NCBI GenBank assembly: GCA_029959615.1 | Contig: JASCOD010000001.1 | Span: 930,001-994,000 of the forward strand | Length of the DNA: 64,000 nucleotides | Source of the DNA: Flavobacteriaceae bacterium PS02338 | GTDB lineage: Bacteria > Bacteroidota > Bacteroidia > Sphingobacteriales > Sphingobacteriaceae | Direction: 5' to 3' | Shown here: one piece after another, positions 15,344 through 25,556 of the stretch | How the letters are laid out: every line of letters begins with the position of its first letter | Position numbering within the stretch: the first letter of the stretch is position 1 | Notes under the pieces: model-generated | What the model was told of the DNA's origin: nothing | Seen by the model: only the letters and a program-made list of their open reading frames with translations | Databases searched by the model: none | Position numbers and translations under genes: made by a program

Positions 15344-16531
15344 ATGAAAATGTCGGCTACCTTAACTAAAGATCATACCAAAAGATCTAAGCAATGGGCA
15401 ATAGGCCTTTGGCTTGCTATCTCCGTTTACTGCTTTATTCAATCACTTATTAGGCATAGGCTTAATAACTATCTCATTTTTGAAAATACTTATTTTAATT
15501 TAATTAATGAAAAGTCGTTGTATGAAGCCTATCCTGGAATTCATGATGATGCCAACCATTATGGGCCAATATTTGGCTTGTTTATAGCTCCTTTTGCAGT
15601 ATTGCCAAAGTGGTTAGGCTTTTTACTTTGGAATATTACTAATTGCTTACTACTTTTTAAAGCAATACAGACTATAGACATAGAAAAGAAAAATCTAATT
15701 TATTTCATTGCGCTACCTTGTTTTGCTTCGTCTATGCTAAGCCAGCAATTTAATCCGGCTACGGCAGCCTTAATTATTTTTACCTATACATTAAGAGATA
15801 AGCATAAGGGCTTATGGTCTGCTTTTTTAATTGCCCTCGGTACTTTAATTAAGTTGTATGGGATAGTTGGTTTGGCTTTTTTCTTCTTCATCAAAGACAA
15901 AAAGTCTTTCTTGCTCTATTTAGTGATGTGGTTTGCAGTATTGTTCTTTTTACCTATGTTGGTTTCATCTCCTAGCTATATCATCCATTCTTACAAGGAG
16001 TGGGCGGGATCTCTGGCAGTAAAAAATGCTTCCAATATTGGTTCGTTAACAGGAGATATTTCCATTATGGGATTTATTAGAAATCTACTGAATAAGCCTA
16101 TTTCTAATACTGTTTTCCTAATGATTGGGGCAGCCATGTTTTTAATCTCCTATTTGAAGATTTCTAGGTATCAAGATAGTAAATTCCAATTATCGTTGTT
16201 GGCTTCGGTATTAATGTTTCCCGTATTGTTTAGTTCTGGTTCTGAAGACTGCACCTATATTATTGCTGTAGTTGGAGTAGGTATTTGGTATATACTTTCG
16301 GAAAAAGCTTTGTTGGATAGAATTTTACTGATTGCTACAATTCTTGTTTCTTTCAACTTTCCGTTAATGGTTTTTCCAGATTTTACTACGGCACATCCTT
16401 TCGCAATTAAAATAATAAGCGTTCCTTATTTTATGATCTGGTTAAAAATATTGGCTTACGCCTTTCAATTGCAAGAAGCTACAATCGCCGAAAAGCAATC
16501 TACGTTACATGAAGAAAGGATGCTATCTTAG
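15344..16531 (+). CDS. GT87/DUF2029-type multi-pass membrane protein
   Basis: About 395 aa with some eight to ten hydrophobic segments. The loop with YEAYPGIHDDANHYGPIFGLF and the LIKLYGIVGL helix fit the glycosyltransferase family 87 group, which uses polyprenyl-linked sugars, such as mannose, on the outer face. A TTG at 15335 and an ATG at 15350 are alternative starts. A near-consensus -7 (TACTTTCG) lies shortly upstream. It overlaps the convergent gene at 16523 by 9 bp. Confidence 0.75.
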   Translation: MKMSATLTKDHTKRSKQWAIGLWLAISVYCFIQSLIRHRLNNYLIFENTYFNLINEKSLYEAYPGIHDDANHYGPIFGLFIAPFAVLPKWLGFLLWNITNCLLLFKAIQTIDIEKKNLIYFIALPCFASSMLSQQFNPATAALIIFTYTLRDKHKGLWSAFLIALGTLIKLYGIVGLAFFFFIKDKKSFLLYLVMWFAVLFFLPMLVSSPSYIIHSYKEWAGSLAVKNASNIGSLTGDISIMGFIRNLLNKPISNTVFLMIGAAMFLISYLKISRYQDSKFQLSLLASVLMFPVLFSSGSEDCTYIIAVVGVGIWYILSEKALLDRILLIATILVSFNFPLMVFPDFTTAHPFAIKIISVPYFMIWLKILAYAFQLQEATIAEKQSTLHEERMLS

Positions 16532-17434
16532 CTCTATTTCTGATTTCCCCATAAGGAAGCCATCTGCATACAAGAAAATGCCGTAGGTGCCTTTAATGAA
16601 AGCCCTAGGGTTAATCCAATCGATCTTGTATTTGGTGTCGTCATCATTGTAGGAGATTTCAATAGCTCGGCTATATTGCATCTGTTGGCCGTCGGCTTCA
16701 AACATATTGTTTTCATCTGCAATCAAATTCCCAGCAGGATCAATTACTCTCAAGAAAACTTTATGATAGGTTTTTTCTGCTAAATCGTTGGGTGCAATTC
16801 CAAAATCGATGGTTAATTTATTTGCAGCAGCAGCTTTGGTAACTAAAGATGTTTTTCCGTTATCTTTTACTCTAAATGCACTTACAAAGATGTTGGCTGC
16901 TTTTAAAGATGAACCGGCTCGTACCTTTTTGCTTAGATTTTTATTCTCTCTTCGTAGATTTTCTGCCTGTTCGTTAGAAATGTTGATGCTCGTTTTTAGA
17001 CTATCTCTTTCCGTTTTCAGGTACGAATTTTCTTGTTCAAGAATAGCTATTTGGTTATTGTAACTTTTTACAAAATCCTTCAAGGTGTTAATCTGCTTAA
17101 CGGCCTCGTCGAGCTCTTGTTGAGTAAGTTCTCCCTTTTTTAATGCTAGTTTAAGTTCTGCAATCTTCTCTCTAGCCAATTTTTGCTCTTCAATTAATCT
17201 GTCGTTTAAAGTAACATTTAAAAGATTAACTCGGTCAAGTTCTACTTCAATTTTCTCTACTTCGAGTTTTAATCGATCTTTTTCTGTGCTTATGGTAACA
17301 AATCGAGTGGTTTGCTGTTGGTCTTTAAAATAGAGGAACCCATTTATGCCCAGTAACGCAACGATTACAATGATTAAGAAGTAAACTTTATTACGGTCTA
17401 CCTTGTTATCTACAGCTTTTTCTTGTGTCTGCAT
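16523..17434 (-). CDS. coiled-coil inner-membrane protein, conserved type, function unknown
   Basis: 303 aa with one membrane segment near residues 20-37 (VYFLIIVIVALLGINGFLYF), then a long coiled coil (about 50-175) rich in Glu/Leu/Lys, then a C-terminal globular domain (about 180-303) of beta character. That gives a single-pass periplasmic protein. The build recalls Bacteroidota envelope or gliding-linked proteins, but no known domain is recognised. It is convergent with the GT87 gene. Confidence 0.75.
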   Translation of the reverse strand: MQTQEKAVDNKVDRNKVYFLIIVIVALLGINGFLYFKDQQQTTRFVTISTEKDRLKLEVEKIEVELDRVNLLNVTLNDRLIEEQKLAREKIAELKLALKKGELTQQELDEAVKQINTLKDFVKSYNNQIAILEQENSYLKTERDSLKTSINISNEQAENLRRENKNLSKKVRAGSSLKAANIFVSAFRVKDNGKTSLVTKAAAANKLTIDFGIAPNDLAEKTYHKVFLRVIDPAGNLIADENNMFEADGQQMQYSRAIEISYNDDDTKYKIDWINPRAFIKGTYGIFLYADGFLMGKSEIELR

Positions 17435-17584
17435 TGTATTTTTTTATCTCCAAAAAGTAATTCTGTAGCGTTAAAGTAGGCACTAACTTAACAAAAAATC
17501 GAAAAAGTATAAAAATAATATCACTTTTGTATGTAAAAAAGCCAAAACGTACGTTAACCTAATTAGCTTACCAAATCGTCCAGA

Positions 17585-19138
17585 ATGTTCAATTTCTCTT
17601 TTAAGTATTCCGTCCTCTCCATCTTTTTGTTTATTGGCACAACATCTACAGTAAACGCACAACAGGAGGTAAAAATTGCACCTAAGAGAGAATTTAGAGG
17701 AGTTTGGGTGGCGACTGTAGCTAACATAGATTGGCCATCTAGACAGGGCTTAACCGTAGACCAACAAAAACAAGAGCTAATTGCCATTTTAGAGCAGCAT
17801 AAAAAGACCGGCCTAAACGCAATTATACTACAAATTAGACCAACAGCAGATGCGGTTTACGCAAAATCTAGGGAACCTTGGAGCCATTGGTTGATGGGTA
17901 AGCAAGGTTTGGCGCCAGCTGCTGGTTATGATCCTTTGTCTTTTGCCGTAAGAGAATGTCATGAAAGAGGAATGGAGCTACACGCTTGGTTTAATCCCTA
18001 CAGGGCTACAATGTCTGCTAATTCAGTAACCCATCCTGAACACATTACCAATAAAAGACCAGAACTATTCTATCGCTATGGCGGACAAATCCTTTTTGAT
18101 CCGGGTATTCCGGAGAACAGAGAATACATTACTCAGGTAATACTTGATGTGGTTAAAGGATATGATATAGATGGCGTGCATTTCGATGATTATTTTTATC
18201 CGTATCGTATTGCTGGACAGACAATCAACGATAGTGCGACCTTTTCGAAATACCCTAACGGATTTATAAAAATTGACGACTGGAGGAGGAATAACGTGGA
18301 TTTGTTAGTGAAAATGGTAAATGATAGCGTACATCATTATAAAAAGCATATCAAGTTCGGAATTAGCCCTTTCGGTATTTGGAGAAACTTTAGAGAAGAT
18401 ACGTTAGGTTCTAAAACCAATGGGTTATCTAATTATGGAGAGCTTTATGCGGACTCTAGAAAGTGGATTAAAGAAGGATGGGTAGATTATATCAATCCTC
18501 AGATTTATTTTTCTTTTTCTCGTGCTGCGGCACCATTTAAGGTATTGTTAGATTGGTGGGATAAAAATACTTTTGGTAGGCATTTATATATTGGCCAAGC
18601 GGCTTACCTTATTCACAACGGAACTACAAAAAGAGAACCGGCTTGGGCAAAGCCAGATGAAATCCCAAATCAGATTAGGGCAATCAGATCTAGTAATAGG
18701 GTGCAAGGTAGTATTTATTTCAGTTCTAAATCTTTATCCACCGTAGCTAGGGGGTTAACAGATTCGTTGCGAAAAGACTTTTATAAATATCCGGCTTTGC
18801 CTCCGCAAATGCCTTGGATAGATGATATAGCTCCAAATGAGCCTCAAAACCTAACCGCAGAAGCTACTGCAGATGGTATCCAACTGAAATGGACAAGACC
18901 ACTCAAAGCAAAAGATGGAGAAACTGCGTCAGGCTATGTGGTTTACAGATTTGAAGAAGGTGAAAAAATTGGAATACTTGACGCTAGGAATATTGTGCGT
19001 ATTACCTTTGAAGATTATTCGTTCTTCTTGGATACGAGTGTAGAAAAAGGAAAGCGCTATAGCTATCTAGTAACGGCTTTAGATAGAATTAAGAACGAGA
19101 GTGATCCAAGTGGACCAATTGGGGTAGAAGCAAAATAA
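17585..19138 (+). CDS. GHL10 family secreted glycoside hydrolase-like protein
   Basis: 517 aa with a signal peptide ending at TSTVNAQQ. The GHL10 (PF02638) opening PKREFRGVWVATVANIDWPS is clear, followed by a TIM-barrel-like body with ILQIRPTADAVY, HAWFNPYRA and IDGVHFDDYFYPY. About residues 420-517 look like a fibronectin-III-like domain (GIQLKWTRP ... GYVVYRFEEGE). The family may act on envelope or peptidoglycan glycans. Gene order gives no further clue. Confidence 0.88.
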   Translation: MFNFSFKYSVLSIFLFIGTTSTVNAQQEVKIAPKREFRGVWVATVANIDWPSRQGLTVDQQKQELIAILEQHKKTGLNAIILQIRPTADAVYAKSREPWSHWLMGKQGLAPAAGYDPLSFAVRECHERGMELHAWFNPYRATMSANSVTHPEHITNKRPELFYRYGGQILFDPGIPENREYITQVILDVVKGYDIDGVHFDDYFYPYRIAGQTINDSATFSKYPNGFIKIDDWRRNNVDLLVKMVNDSVHHYKKHIKFGISPFGIWRNFREDTLGSKTNGLSNYGELYADSRKWIKEGWVDYINPQIYFSFSRAAAPFKVLLDWWDKNTFGRHLYIGQAAYLIHNGTTKREPAWAKPDEIPNQIRAIRSSNRVQGSIYFSSKSLSTVARGLTDSLRKDFYKYPALPPQMPWIDDIAPNEPQNLTAEATADGIQLKWTRPLKAKDGETASGYVVYRFEEGEKIGILDARNIVRITFEDYSFFLDTSVEKGKRYSYLVTALDRIKNESDPSGPIGVEAK

Positions 19139-19179
19139 CCCTATCGATTTCGACATTAAATAAACTCACGTTAAATAAA

Positions 19180-19206
19180 AGAGGCCACTCAAATTGAGCG
19201 GCCTCT
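19180..19206. terminator. bidirectional terminator between GHL10 and M16 genes
   Basis: The stem AGAGGCCACTC pairs with GAGCGGCCTCT (one mismatch), flanked by an A-run on one side and T-rich bases on the other. It separates two convergent genes. Confidence 0.8.
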
Positions 19207-19231
19207 TCTACTATAATTTATTGAGTAAGTA

Positions 19232-22093
19232 TTAGTTCTCAGGTAACAACACCAAACGAATGTAGTTGTCGCCATTTAAGTATTTCTGAGCTGCTGTTTT
19301 TGTAGCATCAACAGTTACGCCGTTAATGCGTGCTGTATTGCCCAAAACTTGCTCTAGGTTTTCGCCATATTTTAAACGATTTGTTAAATAGCTTAACCAG
19401 AAACCATTCTCACGTAAGCTTAATTCTTCTTGTCTTAACTCCTCAGATTTGAATTTCTGCAAATCTTCAGCTGTTACACCATTATTCTTGAAAGTGTTAA
19501 CTTCTTCTAAAGCCGCATTGATTAGCTTATCAACATTTGCCTTAGCACAGTTAAAAGAAATAGTAAAATAGTAGTGAGCGGTAGGATTTTTTTGTACGCT
19601 TAACGATACGCCAGGACTGTAAACACCGCTTTCTTTCTCACGTAAACGCTCAGTGATTTTGATGTCTAACGCAGCTTTTAATGCATCTAACATCACATTG
19701 TTTTCTGCGTTGTAAGTGTAGTCATCGTGGAACAATAACTGAACTGTAACCTTATCTTCTAAACCTTTTTTAACTGTTTTGCTTACTTTTCCTTTTGGAG
19801 GATTAACGCCGTTATCAACAAAATTTTCGTTCTTGTTAAGTGATGGCAAACTTGCTAAGTAAGTAGTGATAAAAGGTTTGATTTTCTCTACATCAAAATT
19901 ACCTACGAAAACGAAGGTTTGTCCGCTAGCATCAGCGAAACGATCTTTATAGAAGGCATAAGCTTTGTCTAGGCTGATTTTATCGAGATCGGCTAGGTTT
20001 GTAGGCATCCCACGTTTGTGGTAATTAGCCATTACAGCTTGTACTGTATCTGCAAATACGCTGCTCGGGTTACTACCTTTGTTTGCGGTAATTACCTTGT
20101 AGTCACTGATGTTTTTATTGAAAATTTCGGTGTCTTTACGTGGGTTTGTAGCACGAGCATAGATCAATTGGAAAGCTGTTTCTAAATCTTTAGGAGAAGC
20201 ACTTCCAGAGAAACCTTGGTATAAATCATCGATATACGCACCAGCTGAAGCAGTTTTCCCAGCTAAGTATTTGGTCAATTGTGTTGGATTAAAATCACCC
20301 ACGCCACTTTGTGCAATTAGGTTAGCATTCTCCGCAGAAATAAAATCATCATTACTAGCTATAGAAGCACCACCTTTACCAAATGAAGTGAAAACTACTT
20401 GATCGTTTTTGAAGTCAGTAGGCTTTAATACCACTTTCACGCCATTACTTAGCGCCAATGTGGTAACGCCAACCTTTTCATTCTTGGTTTCACTTACAAT
20501 GGTTCCCGCTTTCGGAGCTTGTGCGATTAGAGGTTTGTTTACGGTATTATCTACATATGGAGTAACACCATTGCCAGCAGTTTTAATTGCAGCTAGTAAA
20601 TCAGCTTCTTTTGGTAGATTTTCTTTTTCTTTTTCAGGAGCTTGAACTACCACAATTTGATTGGTTTTAGTAACCATTGCTTTAGCAGCAGCGTTAACTT
20701 CTGCTAAGGTGATGTTTTGTAGTAATTTTTTAGAAAGCTCATAAGTGTATTCTGCAGATGGAATTGCAGCGCCAATTAAAAAGTTATTCAAATATTGCTG
20801 TACGTAAGCAGTAGATTTTGTTTTGTCTTTTTCTTTGAATTGCTTCTCAATGCCTGCCTCCATTTTCTTTTTGACAGTTTCTAGCTCACCAGCAGTAAAT
20901 CCAAACTTCGCCATGCGTTCGTTTTCCGCTAAAGCTGCAACCAACGCCTGTTTCAATTCTGCACCAGATTTTGCTACCGCTACAGTTTGTAATGCGCTAA
21001 CCCCCCAAACTAAACCACCTTGATAAGGAGCATAAGCACTTTGAGCAAATAAGAAAGGTGCAGTTCCTTTTTGAGTAAGCTCTGTGATACGTGCAGCAAG
21101 CATGCTATTTGCCATGCTTTGTAAGAGTTGAGTTTTATAATCCGCTTCCGTTTTTACAGGGCCTTGCTTTTGCTTGTAGATTACTTGAGCAACGTTATAA
21201 GGTTGTTCTTTATCTACAGCAATTTTAATTAAGGGCTGTGTGTTATCTGGAATGTTGTAATATGTTCTTGCTCTTTCTGTTTTAGGGTTCGTTAATCCAG
21301 AGAAATTAGCAACAATTAATTTTTCAACTTCGTTTACATCAAAATCGCCAACTGCAATTACCGTTTGTAAGTTTGGGCGGTACCAATCTTTGTAGAAATT
21401 ACGGATTTTATCGTGGGTAAAACTCTGTAAAACCTCCACTTTGCCAATGGGAATGCGTTTAGCATATTGTGAATCTCCAAGCAAAAAAGGCAGTAATTGG
21501 TTGCTCATTCGTTGTTGTGCATTTTTACCACGTTGGCGGTCTTCTTCTACAATAACACCTCGCTCATTATCAATTTCTTTACCGTCCATGGTAACTTTTC
21601 CGGCCCAGTTAGCTAAAATTTTAAAGCCTGTTTTAAAAACCTCAACGCTATCGGTAGGAATTGGTAATTGGAAAACTGTTTGGTTAAAACCAGTATAGGC
21701 ATTTAAATCTGCTCCAAAACGTACACCTGCTTTTTGTAGGTAGTTAATGATTTCGTTTTTAGGGAAATCCGTAGTTCCGTTGAAAGCCATATGCTCGGTA
21801 AAGTGCGCTAAACCTAATTGATCTTCATTTTCCATCAAAGAACCAATTTTTGTTCCTAAATAAAGCTCTGCTCTGTTTTTAGGTTCAATGTTTTTTCTGA
21901 TGTAATAAACCAAGCCATTAGGTAATTTGCCAATTTTTACATTCGGATCGTTTGGCAGGCTAGCGTTAACAGTTGGTTTTACAGCAGTTTTGGCTGCAGG
22001 AGTCTTTAGAAGTGCTTTTTTTTGTGCAATTGCTGGTTGAGCTAAAGCGATAGAAAGAGCGCCAACAGCAAGTAAGTGCAAATTTTTCTTCAT
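19232..22093 (-). CDS. M16 family zinc metallopeptidase, secreted
   Basis: 953 aa with a signal peptide ending near LAQPAIAQ. The inverted zinc motif HxxEH is at about residues 97-101 (LAHFTEHMAFNG). The length fits a fused two-half enzyme of the pitrilysin/insulysin kind, with a second M16 half from about residue 530. Probably degrades peptides in the periplasm or at the surface. It stands alone in its transcription unit. Confidence 0.93.
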   Translation of the reverse strand: MKKNLHLLAVGALSIALAQPAIAQKKALLKTPAAKTAVKPTVNASLPNDPNVKIGKLPNGLVYYIRKNIEPKNRAELYLGTKIGSLMENEDQLGLAHFTEHMAFNGTTDFPKNEIINYLQKAGVRFGADLNAYTGFNQTVFQLPIPTDSVEVFKTGFKILANWAGKVTMDGKEIDNERGVIVEEDRQRGKNAQQRMSNQLLPFLLGDSQYAKRIPIGKVEVLQSFTHDKIRNFYKDWYRPNLQTVIAVGDFDVNEVEKLIVANFSGLTNPKTERARTYYNIPDNTQPLIKIAVDKEQPYNVAQVIYKQKQGPVKTEADYKTQLLQSMANSMLAARITELTQKGTAPFLFAQSAYAPYQGGLVWGVSALQTVAVAKSGAELKQALVAALAENERMAKFGFTAGELETVKKKMEAGIEKQFKEKDKTKSTAYVQQYLNNFLIGAAIPSAEYTYELSKKLLQNITLAEVNAAAKAMVTKTNQIVVVQAPEKEKENLPKEADLLAAIKTAGNGVTPYVDNTVNKPLIAQAPKAGTIVSETKNEKVGVTTLALSNGVKVVLKPTDFKNDQVVFTSFGKGGASIASNDDFISAENANLIAQSGVGDFNPTQLTKYLAGKTASAGAYIDDLYQGFSGSASPKDLETAFQLIYARATNPRKDTEIFNKNISDYKVITANKGSNPSSVFADTVQAVMANYHKRGMPTNLADLDKISLDKAYAFYKDRFADASGQTFVFVGNFDVEKIKPFITTYLASLPSLNKNENFVDNGVNPPKGKVSKTVKKGLEDKVTVQLLFHDDYTYNAENNVMLDALKAALDIKITERLREKESGVYSPGVSLSVQKNPTAHYYFTISFNCAKANVDKLINAALEEVNTFKNNGVTAEDLQKFKSEELRQEELSLRENGFWLSYLTNRLKYGENLEQVLGNTARINGVTVDATKTAAQKYLNGDNYIRLVLLPEN

Positions 22094-22280
22094 TTAAATT
22101 AATTTAGTTAAGTGGTAGAATTTGTTTTTCAATTAATTAGATAGGGCATACGAGATAAAGTTACAAATAGATTTGAGACAGGGTTAAACAGTTAATATTA
22201 CCAATAAATTTTATCTGTTCGAGGGATTTTAGCTTTAATCTTTTGGTTTTCCTCCTCCGTCCGTTCCTTGTCCTTTCACA

Positions 22281-22334
22281 TTCCAATTCTCTCCCTTTTA
22301 GGGAAGAGATCCTGATTTATCGGGAGAGGGACTC
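22281..22334. repeat. C-family-like palindrome between M16 and nagX
   Basis: CTCTCCCTTTTAGGGAAGAG ... TTTATCGGGAGAGGGA, a palindrome of CCCTTTTAGGG type. It lies just past the nagX stop. Confidence 0.6.
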
Positions 22335-22336
22335 CT

Positions 22337-23485
22337 TTAAACCTTAATAATAATATTCCTTTTATACATTACCCACAGAATAACATACCAGAACAATACA
22401 AATGCAACAGCGTAAGCTAGTGAAGCATTCAAAGGGTTTTCAAAATTGGGAACAAACCAAGCCTTGTTAACGTAACTTAAAGCCCCCGTCTTCTCTCCGT
22501 TTAAGTCAACCTTAATCATGTTCAGTAGTCTTGGCATCAAGCCTGATAAAAAGAAAACCGTGATGGCGTTTACCCCATAAACTACAAATGGCTTCGTAAA
22601 ACGATTATATTGGTTTACATCTATCAGCCAATAGGAAAGGGATAAAATAACAGTTGCTAATCCGCCAGTATAAAGTACGTAAGAACTGGTCCATAACGAT
22701 TTGTTAATTGGGAACTGTAAATCCCAAATTAAACCACCAATAAACATTAGCGTACCAGCCGAAAACAACCATGCAATTTTGGTAGCAGGTTCAATTGTCT
22801 TTTTCTTTAAATAGCCGCCTACCAATACACCAATTAAACAAGTCCCAATAGCGGGTAGGGTGCTTAAAATTCCTTCTGGATCCCAAGTCTTGGCTGATTT
22901 CCATAGATGTGCTTCGGTTAAAATGGTTCTATCTAACCAAGCACCTAAATTGGTTTCTTTTTCTAAATTGGCAGGGCCGAAATCAGGTACAGGAACAAAA
23001 TTCATCAATGCCCAATAACCAAAAAGTAAAACTACAATTGCTTGGAAAAGCCTTTTATCACTCAGTTTTAAAAACAGAATTGATGAAATTAAAAATACTA
23101 CAGAAATGCGTTGTAATACACCAGGTATCCTTACTGTTTTCAACGATTCGATAAAATTGAAATCACTAAAATTTCTAGGGAAAAATGCTAAGATGAAGCC
23201 TAGTAAGAATAAGGTGAAAGCTCTTTTTGAGGCCTTCAGTATTGTTTTTCCGTGAGTAGCTTGATCTTCTCGCTTACTACCCATGGCATAGGCAATAGAT
23301 ACGCCAACGATGAACAAAAAGAAAGGAAATACTAGATCTGTAGGTGTGCAGCCGTTCCATGCAGCATGCTCTAATGGCGGATAAATATGTCCCCAGCTTC
23401 CTGGATTGTTTACCAGGATCATGGCGGCAACGGTTAATCCTCTAAAAAAATCGAGTGATAAGAGTCGTTGTGGTTTGGTTTCCAT
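22337..23485 (-). CDS. nagX: NagX/HGSNAT-like membrane acyltransferase
   Basis: 382 aa with about ten membrane helices. The N-terminus RLLSLDFFRGLTVAAMILVN and the PTDLVFPFFLFIVGVSIAY segment are the hallmark of the DUF5009/heparan-alpha-glucosaminide N-acetyltransferase-like group. In other bacteria NagX-type genes occur with GlcNAc catabolic genes, and here it lies downstream of nagB on the same strand, 151 bp away. Proposed role: transport or acetylation of amino sugars. The symbol rests on family and context. Confidence 0.8.
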   Translation of the reverse strand: METKPQRLLSLDFFRGLTVAAMILVNNPGSWGHIYPPLEHAAWNGCTPTDLVFPFFLFIVGVSIAYAMGSKREDQATHGKTILKASKRAFTLFLLGFILAFFPRNFSDFNFIESLKTVRIPGVLQRISVVFLISSILFLKLSDKRLFQAIVVLLFGYWALMNFVPVPDFGPANLEKETNLGAWLDRTILTEAHLWKSAKTWDPEGILSTLPAIGTCLIGVLVGGYLKKKTIEPATKIAWLFSAGTLMFIGGLIWDLQFPINKSLWTSSYVLYTGGLATVILSLSYWLIDVNQYNRFTKPFVVYGVNAITVFFLSGLMPRLLNMIKVDLNGEKTGALSYVNKAWFVPNFENPLNASLAYAVAFVLFWYVILWVMYKRNIIIKV

Positions 23486-23605
23486 GTGTTTTAAAATAAA
23501 AAATCTTCTATACTTTAGTTTGTTAACCTAAAGATAGAAGATAATTTTTAAACCCTCTCTGCCTGTTTGGCATCTCTCTCTAAAAGTTAGAGATATGAAG
23601 TTGAC

Positions 23606-23637
23606 ATCCCCCTCCTTCAGGAGGGACTAAGGGAGGT
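23606..23637. repeat. C-family-like palindrome after nagB
   Basis: CCCCCTCCTTCAGGAGGGAC then TAAGGGAGG, at the 3' edge of nagB. Same CCCT...AGGG design as the element within argC. Confidence 0.6.
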
Positions 23638-25556
23638 TAATAATGAAATCTCACAAAAGCTTCCATTGCTTCATAATCAGCTAAGCCTAATTCGTCGTAG
23701 GTTTTAGCAGTTTCATGATTTCTGTCTTCAGCTCTTTGCCAGAATTCCCTTGGATCATCACCTGGGAAAACAGGAATATCTTTTTGTGATTGGTGTTTGA
23801 AAATTGCCAATTTCTTGCGTTCAACTTCATTAGGGCTCAATGGAACTGCCATTTCAATTTCGTAAGGCTCAAATTCATGCCAAGCTCCACGATACATCCA
23901 TAACCAGCAATCATTAACCCAGTCTTCCGTTTTTCTTAAACGTCTTAACGACTCAACGATCAGGTTAAAGCAAACAATGTGAGTGCCATGTGGATCTTCA
24001 AAATCACCAGCAGCAAAAACTTGATGCGGCTTTACTTTTTGAAGCAACTCCATGGTTAATTGGATATCAATCTCAGAAACTGGATTTTTTTTCACTTTTC
24101 CGGTTTCATAGAATGGAAGTGCCATGAAGTGAATGTTTTCATCAGGTAAACCCGAAAAACGTGCTCCCGCAATAGCTTCTCCTTTTCTAATCAAGCCTTT
24201 TACCAATTTAATTTCTTCGGTATCTACTTGGTTAGGTAGTTTGTTCGAAATAAACTCACGCATGTCTTCGTAAGTTTTTTTCATGTTGGTTTGGTCAATT
24301 CCCATTTTCTCTGAGAAATCGATATTGAACTCAACAAAACGCAATACATCATCGTCCCAAACAGCGGTATTGCCCGAAGTTTGATAAGCAACGTGTACTT
24401 CGTGACCTTGATCTGCCAGTCTGATAAAAGTACCACCCATCGAAATCACATCATCATCTGGATGCGGAGAGAACACAATTGCTCTTTTCTTAGCTGGGTT
24501 TGCTCTTTCTGGACGTTGGCTATCATCTGCATTGGGTTTGCCACCCGGCCACCCAGTAATGGTATGTTGTAGTTTGTTAAAGATATCGATGTTAATATCG
24601 TAAACAGGACCTTGCTCGGTGGCTAATTGAGCCATACCGTTATTGTTGTAATCGTCTTCTGTTAACTTAAGAATAGGCTTTTTAAGATGCTTTGCTAACC
24701 AAATTACCGCTTTACGGGTAAGTGCAGGTGTCCACTCACAATCTCTTGCTAACCAAGGCGTATTAAACCTAGTTAAGTCTAAAGCTGCATCTTCATCCAA
24801 AATGAATTCTACATTGTCGGACAGTTGCAAATATGTTGCTGGTACTTCACTAGAAATCTCACCCTCAACAGCTTTTTTAATAATCGCAGCTTTCTTTCTA
24901 TTCCAAGCCATTAAGATAATTTCTTTGGCTTTGAAAATTGTACCAATACCCATGGTGATGGCTTTGGTAGGTACGTTAGATTTACCCCCGAAATCACGAG
25001 CGGCATCTCTACGGGTAAGGTCATCTAATGTAACTAAACGTGTTCCCGAGTTTGGTGCAGAACCTGGCTCGTTAAAACCAATGTGACCTGTACGTCCGAT
25101 ACCTAAAATCTGAATATCCAGTCCGCCAACACTTTCTATTTTCTTTTCGTAATTTAAACAGAAAGCTGGAATTTCTTCAAGACTTAAGGTGCCGTCTGGG
25201 ATGTGCACATTGTTTTTGTCTATGTCGATATGATTGAAAAGGTTTTCATTCATAAAGGTAACATAGCTCTGTACCGAATTAGGTTGCATTGGATAGTATT
25301 CATCCAAATTGAAGGTGATTACATTTTTGAAGCTCAAACCTTCTTCTTTGTGTAACCTTACCAACTCGGCATAAACTGCAACCGGAGTAGCACCTGTGGC
25401 TAAACCTAATACAGCGTTTTGGTTTTGCTGTTGTTTTTCTTTGATTAGTGAAGCGATGCGGCTTGCAACATTTAAAGAAGCTTCTGTTGGATTTTTAAAA
25501 ATACTTACTGGAAGCTTTTCGAACCTCGTTTCTTCTAATAGATTTAATCTTGCCAT
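23637..25556 (-). CDS. nagB: glucosamine-6-phosphate deaminase fused to PIG-L/LmbE domain
   Basis: 639 aa, about 2.4 times a stand-alone NagB. Residues of about 15-270 are the deaminase (GLATGATPVAVYAELVRLHK, FNLDEYYPM, ILGIGRTGHIGFNEPGS), turning GlcN-6-P into fructose-6-P and ammonia. From about residue 365 a PIG-L-type deacetylase domain follows, with the metal motif SPHPDDDVISMGG. This fusion is known in Bacteroidota, but the job of the second domain is not settled. It is divergent from anmK and upstream of nagX. Confidence 0.94.
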   Translation of the reverse strand: MARLNLLEETRFEKLPVSIFKNPTEASLNVASRIASLIKEKQQQNQNAVLGLATGATPVAVYAELVRLHKEEGLSFKNVITFNLDEYYPMQPNSVQSYVTFMNENLFNHIDIDKNNVHIPDGTLSLEEIPAFCLNYEKKIESVGGLDIQILGIGRTGHIGFNEPGSAPNSGTRLVTLDDLTRRDAARDFGGKSNVPTKAITMGIGTIFKAKEIILMAWNRKKAAIIKKAVEGEISSEVPATYLQLSDNVEFILDEDAALDLTRFNTPWLARDCEWTPALTRKAVIWLAKHLKKPILKLTEDDYNNNGMAQLATEQGPVYDINIDIFNKLQHTITGWPGGKPNADDSQRPERANPAKKRAIVFSPHPDDDVISMGGTFIRLADQGHEVHVAYQTSGNTAVWDDDVLRFVEFNIDFSEKMGIDQTNMKKTYEDMREFISNKLPNQVDTEEIKLVKGLIRKGEAIAGARFSGLPDENIHFMALPFYETGKVKKNPVSEIDIQLTMELLQKVKPHQVFAAGDFEDPHGTHIVCFNLIVESLRRLRKTEDWVNDCWLWMYRGAWHEFEPYEIEMAVPLSPNEVERKKLAIFKHQSQKDIPVFPGDDPREFWQRAEDRNHETAKTYDELGLADYEAMEAFVRFHY

